This document shows positions 46,849 through 56,098 of a stretch of DNA of 64,000 nt, piece by piece; positions within the stretch are counted from its first letter, which is position 1; each line of letters begins with the position of its first letter. The notes beneath the pieces were generated by a model. It made no database searches. It saw nothing but the letters and a program-made list of their open reading frames with translations, and was not told where the DNA came from. Source of the stretch: Rhodopseudomonas palustris. GTDB lineage: Bacteria > Pseudomonadota > Alphaproteobacteria > Rhizobiales > Xanthobacteraceae. The translations under genes and the position numbers were made by a program. Location: NCBI RefSeq assembly GCF_034479375.1, contig NZ_CP140155.1, positions 2,604,001 to 2,668,000 of the forward strand. Direction: 5' to 3'.

Positions 46849-47967
46849 CTACTTGCCCCAGACTTCTCGCGCGACCTCGACCGCGAGCTGCAGCTTGTCC
46901 CACTGCTCCTGCTCGCTGAGGATGTTGCCTTCCTCGGTCGAGGCGAAGCCGCATTGCGGCGACAGCGCGAGCTGTTCCAAGGGCGCAAATTTCGCCGCTT
47001 CCTCGAGACGACGCTTGATGTCGTCTTTCTTTTCCAGCTCGCCGAATTTCGAGGTGATGACGCCGACCACCACGACCTTGTTGCCCTTCGGCAAAAAGCG
47101 CAGCGGCTCGAAGCCGCCGGCGCGTTCGGAATCGTATTCGAGGAAATAGCCGTCGTAATTGATGCCGGCGAGCAGCGTTTCGGCCACCGGCTCGTAGCCG
47201 CCGGAGGAGATCCAGGTCGAACGGAAATTGCCGCGGCAGACGTGGGTGGTGATCACCATGTCGGCGGGCCGTTCGGCGATCGCGTAGTTGATCACGCGGG
47301 CGTAGATCTGCTGCAGATTGTCCGGATCGTCGCCGCGGGCGCGGGCCTTCTCCAACTCGTCCTGCGAGCAAAGATAGGCCCACACGGTGTCGTCGAACTG
47401 CAGATAGCGGCAGCCGGCGTCGTAGAACGCCTTCACGGCCTTGCGATAGGTCTTGGCGAGGTCCTCGAAGAAACCGTCGAGATCCGGATAGACCTCCTTG
47501 GAGATCGCCTTGCGGCCGCCGCGGAAATGCAGCACCGCCGGCGACGGGATCGTCATCTTGGCGGTGACGTGCGCCGTGTCGGCGTGCTTCTTCAGGAAGC
47601 GGAAGTGATCGAGCATCGGATGATCGTCGGGGAAGTCGAGCTTGCCGATCACCCGGATCGAATCGTTGCGGGTCTGCACGCCGGCGAACTGGATGCCGGT
47701 GTCGGGATGATAGAGTTCGCAGCCGGTCAGATGGCTGAGGAAATCGAAGTGCCACCAGGAGCGGCGGAACTCGCCGTCGGTGGCGAGCTTGAGGCCGATC
47801 GCCGACTGCTTGTGGACGACCTTCTCGATTTCCATGTCCTCGATCTTCTTCAGATCGGCGGCGGTGATTTCGCCCTTCTCCAGCCTGGCGCGCGCCTCCT
47901 TGATGCTCTGCGGGCGCAACAGGCTGCCGACCTCGTCGGCTCGGAACGGGGCTCTGGTTCTCTGCAT
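46849..47967 (-). CDS. Cobalamin-independent methionine synthase-like protein (MetE C-terminal family)
   Basis: A 372-residue single-domain protein related to the C-terminal catalytic half of MetE. It lacks the N-terminal barrel. Likely zinc ligands are H242 and C244 in TTHVCRGNF and C339 in LSPQCGFAS; DGEFRRSWWHFDFL and QFDDTVWAYL are typical of the YxjG/YxjH group. Such proteins move a methyl group to homocysteine or a related thiol from donors that are often unknown. It starts 20 bp after livF with GGGAG at 7-bp spacing, so it belongs to the importer operon. Confidence 0.85.
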   Translation of the reverse strand: MQRTRAPFRADEVGSLLRPQSIKEARARLEKGEITAADLKKIEDMEIEKVVHKQSAIGLKLATDGEFRRSWWHFDFLSHLTGCELYHPDTGIQFAGVQTRNDSIRVIGKLDFPDDHPMLDHFRFLKKHADTAHVTAKMTIPSPAVLHFRGGRKAISKEVYPDLDGFFEDLAKTYRKAVKAFYDAGCRYLQFDDTVWAYLCSQDELEKARARGDDPDNLQQIYARVINYAIAERPADMVITTHVCRGNFRSTWISSGGYEPVAETLLAGINYDGYFLEYDSERAGGFEPLRFLPKGNKVVVVGVITSKFGELEKKDDIKRRLEEAAKFAPLEQLALSPQCGFASTEEGNILSEQEQWDKLQLAVEVAREVWGK

Positions 47968-47987
47968 CGTTTCACTCCCAATCAGGA

Positions 47988-48710
47988 TCAGCTTTTTGCA
48001 CCGGCGGCGCTGGAGACGCCGAGGTAACGTTCCAGGGTCGCGGGATCTTCCTTCAGCGCCGCACTGGTCGCCTGATGGACGATCGCTCCGCGCTCCAATA
48101 TCACAACGCGATCGGCGAGCCCGAGGATTTTTCGCGCGTTCTGCTCGACGATGATCGAGCAGATTCCGCCCGCCCGGGTGATCGCGCCGAGCGCGGTCAT
48201 CAGTTCGTCGACGATGATCGGGGCCAGCCCTTCGGTCGGCTCGTCGAGCAGCAACAGCTTCGGATTGAGCATCAGCGCCCGGCCGATCGCCAGCATCTGC
48301 TGCTCGCCGCCGGAGAGCTGGTTGCCGAAATTGCCGCGCCGTTCTTCCAGCCGCGGAAACATCTGGTAGATCCGCGCCACCGTCCAGGGGCCCGGCTGCG
48401 CCACCGCGGTGAGGTTCTCCTCGACGGTGAGCGACTTGAAGATGTTGCGCTCCTGCGGCACCCAGCCGATCCCGGCGCGGGCGCGCTGATCCGGCCGCAA
48501 CGCGGTGACGTCGACGCCGCCGAGCGAAATCCTTCCGGAGAACCGCCGCGTGACGCCGACGATCGAATTGATCAGCGTGGTCTTGCCGGTGCCGTTGCGG
48601 CCGAGCAGCGCCAGCGCCTGGCCTTCGTCGAGCCGCAGCGACAGCTCCGGCAGCACCACGGCCTCACCGTAGCCGGCGCGCAGTCTGTCGATCGCAAGCA
48701 GCTCAGACAT
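47988..48710 (-). CDS. livF: Branched-chain-type ABC importer ATPase LivF (operon 1)
   Basis: A 240-residue ATPase with Walker A LLGRNGTGKTT at 35-45, signature LSGGEQQMLAIGRALM, Walker B LLLLDEPTEGLAP and switch His in IVEQNA context. The tail is typical of LivF. ATG 48710 lies 8 bp after livG; the longer frame reaching to 49133 is an overlap shadow. Confidence 0.93.
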   Translation of the reverse strand: MSELLAIDRLRAGYGEAVVLPELSLRLDEGQALALLGRNGTGKTTLINSIVGVTRRFSGRISLGGVDVTALRPDQRARAGIGWVPQERNIFKSLTVEENLTAVAQPGPWTVARIYQMFPRLEERRGNFGNQLSGGEQQMLAIGRALMLNPKLLLLDEPTEGLAPIIVDELMTALGAITRAGGICSIIVEQNARKILGLADRVVILERGAIVHQATSAALKEDPATLERYLGVSSAAGAKS

Positions 48711-48718
48711 TTGGAAGC

Positions 48719-49471
48719 TCAACCATGGGCGTCCTCGCCGAGATACACCGCCTTGACCTGCGGATCGCGCGCGACCTCTTCGGGCGAGCCTTCGACCAGC
48801 AGCGCGCCGGAGACCAGCACCGAAATCCGGTCGGCGAAGGAGAACACCAGATCCATGTCGTGCTCGATCAGCAGCACGGTGACGTCGCGCGGCAGGTTGG
48901 CCACCGCGGCGAGGATGTCGTGACGCTCGCTCTCCGGCACGCCGGCGGCGGGCTCGTCGAGCAGCAGCACCCGCGGCTTGGTGGCGATCGCCACCGCGAT
49001 CTCCAGCAGGCGCTGCTTGCCGTAGGGCAGCCGGCCGGTCGGCTCGTTCATGACGTCGAGCAGATGGAAGCGCGCCAGATTGTCGGCGATCTCGCCGTTG
49101 ATGTCGGCGCGGGTGCCCATCCGCCGCCACCAATCGCCGCCGTGGCCGGAGCGCTCCGACACCGCGAGGCCGATGGTCTCCAGCGGCGTGAGGTCGGCGT
49201 AGAGCTGATTGATCTGGAAGGTGCGCGACAGCCCGCGCAGCACGCGGCTGTGCACCGGCATCGTGGTGATGTCCTGCCCCTCCAGCAGGATGCGGCCGCC
49301 GTCCGGCTTCAGCACGCCGGTGAGCAGGTTGATCACCGTGGTCTTGCCGGCGCCGTTGGGGCCGATCAGCGCGTGGCGCGCGCCGGCCTCGACATTGAGC
49401 GAGAGGCTGCGGGTGACGTGGAGCCCGCCGAAATGCTTGTCGAGGCCGATCGTCTGCAGCGCCAGCGTCAT
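48719..49471 (-). CDS. livG: Branched-chain-type ABC importer ATPase LivG (operon 1)
   Basis: A 250-residue ATPase with Walker A IGPNGAGKTTVINLLTG, the LivG-type degenerate signature LPYGKQRLLEIAVAIA, Walker B VLLLDEPAAGVPESE and switch His in LLIEHDMDLVF. Its start overlaps the livM stop by 4 bp. Confidence 0.93.
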   Translation of the reverse strand: MTLALQTIGLDKHFGGLHVTRSLSLNVEAGARHALIGPNGAGKTTVINLLTGVLKPDGGRILLEGQDITTMPVHSRVLRGLSRTFQINQLYADLTPLETIGLAVSERSGHGGDWWRRMGTRADINGEIADNLARFHLLDVMNEPTGRLPYGKQRLLEIAVAIATKPRVLLLDEPAAGVPESERHDILAAVANLPRDVTVLLIEHDMDLVFSFADRISVLVSGALLVEGSPEEVARDPQVKAVYLGEDAHG

Positions 49472-50487
49472 GCCGCGCCTCCGCTCGGCTTGGCGCGGCG
49501 CAGCGCGCGGATAACCTTGCGCGGCACGAACATCACCCAGCGCTCCAGCCGCTCGCGGCCGATCAGCACGATTGTGACCAGCACCAGCCCGATCCAGAAC
49601 AGCCAGTATTGCGGCGTGATGGTCGAGAAGATCTCCTGCAGGATCTTGAAGATCACCGCGCCGATCATGCCGCCGTACAGATAGCCGGTGCCGCCGAGCA
49701 CCAGCACCAGCACCAGATCGGCCGAGCGCTCGAACGAGAACACGTCGAGCGAAGCGAGCTGGGTGGTCTGGGTGAACAGCGCGCCGGCGATGCCGGCATA
49801 GACCGCGGCGAGCGTGTAGATCGCGACCAGCCGCCGGTTGACCGGGATGCCGACGGCGGCGGCGCGCAGCGGATTGTTGCGGATCGCGCGAAGACTGAGG
49901 CCGAACGGCGAATGCACGACGCGGCGCGCCAGCAGGAACAACACGAACAGCACCGCGACGCTGTACCAGAACCCGACCTGGCCGAAGATGTCGAACTCGA
50001 ACAGGCCGAGGATCGGCTGCATCACGATGCCCTGCAGGCCGTCGGAGCCGCCGGTGATGTCGGAGAACCGCTCGGCGAGCGCCTCCATCAGCAGCGCGAT
50101 GCCGAGCGTCACCATCAGCCGCGTGAGATCGACGCCGCGGATCACCAGGAAGCTGGTGGCGAAGCCGAGCACGCCGGCGATCAGACCGGCGACCAGCAGC
50201 GCCAGCACCGGCTCGGGCACCAGGCCGTGCAGCGCCATCAGGCCGGCCGCATAGGCGCCGACGCCGAAGAACGCGGCGTGGCCGAGCGAGACGATGCCCG
50301 CATAGCCGAGGATCAGATCGAGCGACAGCGCGAACAGGCCGATCCGCAGGATCTCGGTCATGATCAGATAGCGCGACGGAAACAGCAGGCCGCAGCCGAT
50401 CAGCACGATCCAGAACACGAATTCGGCCGGGTGCCAGCGCGCGGTGCGGCGGGCGTGGAAGCCGACATTGTCAGCGGGCGCGGTCAT
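49468..50487 (-). CDS. livM: Branched-chain-type ABC importer permease LivM (operon 1)
   Basis: A 339-residue permease with about 9 membrane helices. LGYAGIVSLGHAAFFGVGAYAA is the LivM signature and LRAIRNNPLRAAAVGIPVNR the cytoplasmic coupling loop. The start is 4 bp downstream of livH. Confidence 0.93.
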   Translation of the reverse strand: MTAPADNVGFHARRTARWHPAEFVFWIVLIGCGLLFPSRYLIMTEILRIGLFALSLDLILGYAGIVSLGHAAFFGVGAYAAGLMALHGLVPEPVLALLVAGLIAGVLGFATSFLVIRGVDLTRLMVTLGIALLMEALAERFSDITGGSDGLQGIVMQPILGLFEFDIFGQVGFWYSVAVLFVLFLLARRVVHSPFGLSLRAIRNNPLRAAAVGIPVNRRLVAIYTLAAVYAGIAGALFTQTTQLASLDVFSFERSADLVLVLVLGGTGYLYGGMIGAVIFKILQEIFSTITPQYWLFWIGLVLVTIVLIGRERLERWVMFVPRKVIRALRRAKPSGGAA

Positions 50488-50491
50488 GCGG

Positions 50492-51358
50492 TCACCGCGC
50501 CGCGGTGCGGCCGAACAGGCCGTTGGGACGCCAGATCAGGATCACGATCATGATGGTGTAGATCATGAACGGCCCCATCTTCGGCAGATAGTATTTGCCG
50601 GCGACGTCGCCGATGCCGAGCAGCAGCGATGCGAGGAACGGCCCGGTGATCGACGACGACCCGCCGACGGTGACCACGATCAGAAAGTAGATCATGAACT
50701 TCAGCGGGAAATACGGATCGAGCCCGAGGATCTCGGCGGAGAGCGCGCCGCCGAAGCCGGCCAGCCCGCACCCGAACGCAAAGGTCAGCGCGAACACCTG
50801 CGGCACGTTGATGCCGAGCCCGGAGGCGACGCGCGGATCGTCGACCGCGGCGCGCAGCCGGCTGCCGAAGCGGGTCTTGGCCAGCGTCAGTTGCAGCGCC
50901 ACGGTGAGCAGGCCGCAGATCACGATGATCATCAGCCGGTAGCGGCCGATGCCGACGCCGAACAGGTCGATCTGGCCCTGCAGCGCTTCGGGCAGCTTGA
51001 TGAAGATCCGCGACGAGCCCATGATGAAATCGACCGCGGCGACCGACATGAAGACGAGGCCGACGCTGAACAGCACCTGGTCGAGATGCGAGCGGTCGTA
51101 GAGGTGGCGGTACAGCAGCCGCTCGAACAAGGCGCCGATCAGCGCGCTGGCGAGAAACGCGATCGGCAGCGCGGCGAAGAACGGCCAGCCCATATTGTTG
51201 ACCAGCACCGCGCAGACATAGCCGCCGGCCATCGCGAACGCACCGTGGGCGAGGTTGACGAAATTCATCAGCCCCAGCGTCACCGCCAGCCCGCACGCCA
51301 GCACGAACAGCAACATGCCGTAAGCTATGCCGTCGAACAGGATGGTGAGGAAGGTCAT
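50492..51358 (-). CDS. livH: Branched-chain-type ABC importer permease LivH (operon 1)
   Basis: A 288-residue permease with about 8 helices. MNFVNLAHGAFAMAGGYV is the LivH N-terminal signature, and GSRLRAAVDDPRVASGLGIN the coupling loop. The gene for the binding protein lies 288 bp upstream across two repeats. Confidence 0.93.
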   Translation of the reverse strand: MTFLTILFDGIAYGMLLFVLACGLAVTLGLMNFVNLAHGAFAMAGGYVCAVLVNNMGWPFFAALPIAFLASALIGALFERLLYRHLYDRSHLDQVLFSVGLVFMSVAAVDFIMGSSRIFIKLPEALQGQIDLFGVGIGRYRLMIIVICGLLTVALQLTLAKTRFGSRLRAAVDDPRVASGLGINVPQVFALTFAFGCGLAGFGGALSAEILGLDPYFPLKFMIYFLIVVTVGGSSSITGPFLASLLLGIGDVAGKYYLPKMGPFMIYTIMIVILIWRPNGLFGRTAAR

Positions 51359-51381
51359 GTCAGAAACAATCGGCTTGCTGT

Positions 51382-51478
51382 GTCATTCCGGGGCGCTCGC
51401 GCAGCGAGCGAACCCGGAATCCAGAGGTTGTTGCGCGGTCGAGATTCCGGGTTCGCGCTACGCGCGCCCCGGAATGAC
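51382..51478. repeat. Dispersed palindromic repeat (GTCATTCCGG family), copy 2
   Basis: GTCATTCCGGGGCGC at the left and GCGCCCCGGAATGAC at the right form a near-perfect inverted repeat, with inner AACCCGGAATC and GATTCCGGGTT. It is related to the copy at 15741-15839. Confidence 0.8.
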
Positions 51479-51517
51479 CGTGGATGGTCCTCGACGTAAC
51501 GTCCATCGCCCCAACAC

Positions 51518-51599
51518 GTCATGGCCGGGCTCGTCCCGGCCATCCACGAGCCCCATGCACCGCAGTTCGTGGATGCCCGGGACAAGCCCGGGCATGACG
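51518..51599. repeat. Dispersed palindromic repeat (CGTCATGGCCGGGC family)
   Basis: CGTCATGGCCGGGCTCGTCC at the left and GGGACAAGCCCGGGCATGACG at the right form an imperfect palindrome with inner CATCCACGA and TCGTGGATG. Copies of the same family lie at 60048-60136 and 63884-63971. Confidence 0.8.
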
Positions 51600-51646
51600 T
51601 GGATGGGGTGGCGGGGAGTATCGACCTCAGCACGCGTGGCTCCGCC

Positions 51647-52825
51647 TTACTTCTTCGTCTTGCCGGGGTCCTTCACGGCGTCGAATTTGGCGAATTCGAT
51701 GTTGTAGAGTTCGCCGTCGACCTTTTCCACCTTACGAATGTAGATATCCTGGACGATGTCGCGGGTCTCCGGATCGATCGAGATCGGGCCGCGCGGGCTT
51801 TCCCAGCTCATGCCCTTCATCGCCGCGATCAGCGAATCGCCGTCGGTCTTGCCGCCGGTCTTCTTCAGCGCCTCATAGACCAGATGGATGCCGTCATAGC
51901 CGCCGACCGCCATGAAGCCCGGGCGCTGGCCGAAATCCTTCTTGTAGGTCGCGACGAATTCCTTGTTCATCGCGGACGGATGCGCCGCCGAATACATGTG
52001 GGCGGTGACCACGCCCAGCGCGGCGTCGCCCATGCTGTTCAGGAGGTCGTCGTCCATCACGTCGCCGGGGCCGATCACCTTGATGCCGCTCTTGTCGAGC
52101 CCGCGCTCGGCGAACTGCCGCATGAAGTTGCCGCCCTGCCCGGCCGGCACGAACACGAACATCGCATCCGGCTTGGCGTCCTTCATCCGCTGCAGGAACG
52201 GCGCGAAGTCCGGATTGGCGAGCGGTACCTTGATCTCTTCGACGATCTGGCCGCCGCCGGCGGTGAAGTGCTGCTTGAACGCCGCCAGCGCGTCATTGCC
52301 CGGCGCGTAGTCCGAGGTCAACGTCGCGACCTTCTTGATGCCGTTCTTCGCCGCCCAGTCGCCGATGATGGTCGAGGATTGCGCCAGCGTGAACGAGGTG
52401 CGGACGATGTAGGGCGAGCGCTCGGTGATGATCGAGGTGCCGGCGGCCATCACGATCTGCGGCACCTTGGCCTGCGTCGCCAGCGGCGCCGCAGCGAGCG
52501 CGGCCGGGGTTATGCCGAAGCCGGCGATCACATTGACCTTGTCGTTGACGATCAATTCCTGCGCGAGCCGCTTGGTGTTGTCGGGAATCGCGGCGTCGTC
52601 CTTGAGGATCACTTCGATCTTCTTGCCGGCGACGGTATCGCCGTGCTTCTTGATGTAGAGCTTGATCGCGTTGTCGATCTGCTTGCCGGTCGAGGCCTGG
52701 CCGCCGGTCATCGGCACGATCAGACCGATCTTGAAGGTGTCCGCGGCCTGTGCCGCAGCGATCGGAGCCGTGGTTGCGAGAGCGATGCAGGCGGCCTGCA
52801 GCAGTGTTCGTCTGCCAATCAGCAT
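51647..52825 (-). CDS. Branched-chain-type ABC importer substrate-binding protein (operon 1)
   Basis: A 392-residue periplasmic binding protein of the LivK/leucine-binding family. A signal peptide (about residues 1-28) starts MLIGRRTLLQAACIALA, a possible Tat-type twin Arg, and ends AAQAAD. The mature part opens FKIGLIVPMTGGQASTGKQI and keeps the two-lobed pattern with GYDGIHLVYEAL. The ligand is not predictable from sequence; the methyltransferase gene at the end of the operon hints at a methylated or sulphur compound. Confidence 0.9.
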   Translation of the reverse strand: MLIGRRTLLQAACIALATTAPIAAAQAADTFKIGLIVPMTGGQASTGKQIDNAIKLYIKKHGDTVAGKKIEVILKDDAAIPDNTKRLAQELIVNDKVNVIAGFGITPAALAAAPLATQAKVPQIVMAAGTSIITERSPYIVRTSFTLAQSSTIIGDWAAKNGIKKVATLTSDYAPGNDALAAFKQHFTAGGGQIVEEIKVPLANPDFAPFLQRMKDAKPDAMFVFVPAGQGGNFMRQFAERGLDKSGIKVIGPGDVMDDDLLNSMGDAALGVVTAHMYSAAHPSAMNKEFVATYKKDFGQRPGFMAVGGYDGIHLVYEALKKTGGKTDGDSLIAAMKGMSWESPRGPISIDPETRDIVQDIYIRKVEKVDGELYNIEFAKFDAVKDPGKTKK

Positions 52826-53228
52826 GAGCGTTTCCCCTTGTCCCTGAGCCTCGCGTCCGAAGCTTTTGCTCCGGTCCGCATCCTAGCCGAGATGGCGCCG
52901 CTGTGTCTTGCAAGGCTGGAGCGCTTCCATCCTGCAATCAGAATGGACATCGCGTGATGTCGCACCTCGCCGGCGCTCCCACGGCAACCAATTGCCAAGG
53001 GTCTCGTGCTACGGAAGGGTGCGCGGCTCCAACCTTCGACCTCTGAATCCACGGCTTTGATCGGCGGACTGGCCATATCATTGCCATGGAAGCCGGGATG
53101 ATGGGTGCAATATCAGGTATGCCACAATCGGATAGCAGAAAGACCATTCGGCGCGATCGACGGGCTTTCGCGCCACCGAGCCGGACCGCAGCCGCGGACC
53201 GGCGATGAACCGGGACTTCAAGATATAA
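52826..53228. other. Intergenic region, 403 bp
   Basis: This lies between divergent transcription units and should hold both promoters. I see no well-spaced -35/-10 pair, no ORF with a ribosome site and no clear repeat unit. Confidence 0.4.
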
Positions 53229-53537
53229 ATGCAAACGAGTTCGTTGCGTCCACATTCGTTGCGTCTGACGGTCGCCGTCGGCGTCCTGCTGTGTGGTCTG
53301 GCAGGCTGCGGCACCATCAATGAACAACTCACTGTCGGCCTCGCCGACCACGTCCCGCAATGGGCCGGCGGCCTGCCGCCGAACGCGCCGCCGCGCCCCG
53401 GCACGGCCAAGTACGACGCCTACATGCGCGAGCAGGAGCGGCTGCGCAACATGCCCGCCGCCGAGCGCCAGAAGATCGAGGCCGCCAAGGCGGCCGAGAC
53501 CGGCGGGGCGACGCAGGCCGGCGAGGCTCCGCGCTGA
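53229..53537 (+). CDS. Small lipoprotein
   Basis: A 102-residue protein with a signal peptide and lipobox LAGC (Cys27), so it is predicted to be lipid-anchored. The mature chain has a short ordered part followed by a Pro-rich stretch (GGLPPNAPPRPGTAKY) and a charged helix (YMREQERLRNMPAAERQKIE) before an Ala/Gly tail. No family name comes to mind. The ribosome site is weak. The DUF2939 gene begins 56 bp downstream. Confidence 0.7.
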   Translation: MQTSSLRPHSLRLTVAVGVLLCGLAGCGTINEQLTVGLADHVPQWAGGLPPNAPPRPGTAKYDAYMREQERLRNMPAAERQKIEAAKAAETGGATQAGEAPR

Positions 53538-53593
53538 ACCGGAACGATCGCCGCTTCGCGCCGTTCGATCGCTGGGCTCGGGAGCAATAAAGT

Positions 53594-54181
53594 ATGCGCT
53601 GGTTCTTCGGCGGCCTCGCCGCGATCCTGATCGTCGTCCTGATCTATCTGGGATCCGCCGCAGTGTCGCTGGCTGGCCTCGCCGCCGCCGCACGATCCGG
53701 CGATGGCGCCGCGGTGATCGCGCGCACGGATGTGAAGTCGCTGACCCAGTCGCTGGCGGATCAGATCGTCGGCGCGTATCTGGACCGCATCGGGCAAAGC
53801 CGCCAGGTTCGCCCGATGGAACGAACCCTGGTGCGCGGGGTGGGAATAGGTTTCGCCGAGGCGATGATCGCCAAGATGCTGACGCCGGACCGTCTGACGC
53901 AGCTCCTGAAGACCGGCGGAATCGGCGCGAATGACGGCCTGCCGTCGTTCGAGGGTGTTCCGAAGCTCGCCGATCTCGACACCGGCAACGTGCTCTCACT
54001 GCTGCAGCGGTTTCGATTCATCCAGCCGGTCGAATTCGCGATCCGGATCAGCGAAAGCTCCGAACCGGAGCTCTACAGCGCCGTGAAGGTGCATTTCTAC
54101 GGCACCGGGTGGAAGATGTCGGGCCTGGTCCTCCCCGAGAAGGTCGCCCGCGATCTGGCGGCAGCGCTGCCGGCGAAGTGA
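53594..54181 (+). CDS. DUF2939 family protein
   Basis: A 195-residue protein with one N-terminal membrane helix (about residues 4-30) and an outward-facing domain of the DUF2939 type, including AAARSGDGAAVIARTDVKSL and the ending KMSGLVLPEKVARDL. The function of the family is unknown. It probably forms a unit with the lipoprotein gene upstream. Confidence 0.8.
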   Translation: MRWFFGGLAAILIVVLIYLGSAAVSLAGLAAAARSGDGAAVIARTDVKSLTQSLADQIVGAYLDRIGQSRQVRPMERTLVRGVGIGFAEAMIAKMLTPDRLTQLLKTGGIGANDGLPSFEGVPKLADLDTGNVLSLLQRFRFIQPVEFAIRISESSEPELYSAVKVHFYGTGWKMSGLVLPEKVARDLAAALPAK

Positions 54182-54205
54182 CAAGCAGTCAGTGCGTTCG
54201 CTCGA

Positions 54206-55069
54206 TCAATCCACGAACACCACGGTCTTGCGACCGTTGAGGATCACCCGGTCGTCGAGGTGATAGTGCATCGCGCGGGCCAGCACCCGCCGTTCGATGT
54301 CGCGGCCCTTGCGCACCAGATCGGCCGGCGTGTCGCGGTGGCTGATGCGCTCGACGTCCTGATCGATGATCGGGCCCTCGTCGAGCGTGCTGGTGACATA
54401 ATGCGCGGTGGCGCCGATCAGCTTGACGCCGCGATCGAACGCCTGGTGATAGGGCCTGGCGCCCTTGAAGCCCGGCAGGAACGAATGATGGATATTGATG
54501 CAGCGCCCGGCGAGGCGGCCCGCCATTTCGTCGGACAGGATCTGCATGTAGCGCGCCAGAACGACGAGATCGGTCTTGGTCTGCGCGATCAGCGCGGTGA
54601 TCGCCGCCTCCTGCTGCCGCCGCGTGTCCTTGGTCACCGGCAAATGGTAGAACGGGATCTCGCCGAAATCGAAGCCGCTGAAGGTCTCGCGCGGATGATT
54701 GGAGACGATCGCGGTCGGGATCATCTGCAACTCGTCGATCCGCCAGCGATACAGAATATCGGCGAGGCAGTGATCGGACTGCGACACCAGCAGCATCACC
54801 CGGCGGCGGGTGCTGCGGTCGCGCATGTGCCAGCCCATCGTGAACTTGACCGCGACGGCGGAGAAGCCGTTGCGCAGCTCCGCCAGCGGCACCACCCGGT
54901 CGGCGGCGTTGAACACCACGCGCATGAAGAAGTGGCCGCTCTCGATGTCGTTGTATTGCTGCGCGTCGAGCACGTTCTGGCCGTTCTCGAACAGGAACGT
55001 CGTCACCGCGGCGGTGATGCCGACGCGATCGGGGCAGGACAGGGTCAGCACGTATTGATGATGCGGCAT
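54206..55069 (-). CDS. purU: Formyltetrahydrofolate deformylase
   Basis: A 287-residue enzyme releasing formate from 10-formyl-THF. An N-terminal ACT domain (about 1-85, opening [20 protein letters not shown]) precedes a formyltransferase-fold domain with [20 protein letters not shown] and [19 protein letters not shown]. The active-site Asn-His-Asp pattern is present. It balances the folate one-carbon pool and supplies formate. Confidence 0.95.
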   Translation of the reverse strand: MPHHQYVLTLSCPDRVGITAAVTTFLFENGQNVLDAQQYNDIESGHFFMRVVFNAADRVVPLAELRNGFSAVAVKFTMGWHMRDRSTRRRVMLLVSQSDHCLADILYRWRIDELQMIPTAIVSNHPRETFSGFDFGEIPFYHLPVTKDTRRQQEAAITALIAQTKTDLVVLARYMQILSDEMAGRLAGRCINIHHSFLPGFKGARPYHQAFDRGVKLIGATAHYVTSTLDEGPIIDQDVERISHRDTPADLVRKGRDIERRVLARAMHYHLDDRVILNGRKTVVFVD

Positions 55070-55199
55070 GGGCGATCTTGATAGCAGCGGCGGCGCCGGA
55101 ACTCGGTTCGGGCCCCTGCTCTAGCATCGGCGCGAGGCTTGCGCCAATCCCGATCAAAGGCGCAAGATGACCGAATAAACGGCGATCGGCGGAGTTTTC

Positions 55200-56045
55200 A
55201 TGGCTGGACGGCTCGGCGGCACCCGCATCCTGATTCTGGAGACCCGCGAGGAAGCGCAGTTCTCCCGCCTGCTCGCCGACCAGGGCGCCGACGTGCTTCA
55301 ATGTCCGATGGTCGCGATCGTCGACGCGCCGGAGCCCGCCCCGGTGGTGGCGTGGATCGACAGGCTGATCGCGAACCCGTTCGACGATCTGGTGCTGACC
55401 ACCGGCGAAGGCCTCCGCCGCCTCGCCAAGCTGGCGCGCAGCCTCGGCCGCGAGCGCGACTTCGTCGAAGCGGTCGGAAAGACCCGGCGGTTCGCCCGTG
55501 GCCCCAAGCCCGGCCGTGCGCTGCGCGAGATCGGGCTCGACGCCGACATCACCACGCAGACGCCGACCTCGGAAGGCATCGCCGCGACGCTCGCGCCCTA
55601 CGATCTGCGCGATCGTCGCGTCGGCCTGCAGCTCTATCCCGACAAGGATCACGCCGCGCTGATCGGCGCCATCGTGGCGCAGGGCGCTGAGGTCGACACC
55701 GTGCTGCCTTATGCCTACGACGCGCGCGCCGCGGAGGAGAATGTCGTCATCGCGATCGAGGAGATGGCGCAAGGTCGCGTCGACGCGATCGCGCTGACCA
55801 GTTCCAACCAACTCCGGCGACTGTTCGATGTCGCGGCGGCGCGCGGCTGCGAGGCGCGATTGCGCGAGGGCCTCGACGCGACGCCGATCGCGTCGGTCGG
55901 CCCGGTGGTGTCGGACGAATTGCGGCACTATGGACTCACTCCCGCGATCACGCCGCCGGACGGCGCGTTCTTCATGAAGCCGCTGATCAGCGCGATGATC
56001 GCGTCGCTGGGCAGCCGGCCGCCGCGCAGTGCAGCATCATCGTGA
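55200..56045 (+). CDS. Uroporphyrinogen-III synthase-like protein
   Basis: A 281-residue protein with the two-lobed HemD fold: GTRILILETREEAQFSRLL at the N terminus, LTTGEGLRRL in lobe 1 and AIALTSSNQLRRLFDVA with ASVGPVVSDEL in lobe 2. HemD proteins are poorly conserved, so it could be the housekeeping haem and cobalamin enzyme or a divergent homologue; no other haem genes are next to it. Confidence 0.75.
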   Translation: MAGRLGGTRILILETREEAQFSRLLADQGADVLQCPMVAIVDAPEPAPVVAWIDRLIANPFDDLVLTTGEGLRRLAKLARSLGRERDFVEAVGKTRRFARGPKPGRALREIGLDADITTQTPTSEGIAATLAPYDLRDRRVGLQLYPDKDHAALIGAIVAQGAEVDTVLPYAYDARAAEENVVIAIEEMAQGRVDAIALTSSNQLRRLFDVAAARGCEARLREGLDATPIASVGPVVSDELRHYGLTPAITPPDGAFFMKPLISAMIASLGSRPPRSAASS

Positions 56046-56098
56046 CTTGACGCCCTCGCCCGCACCGCCAAGATGCACACAAACAAGAACAAGGTCGG

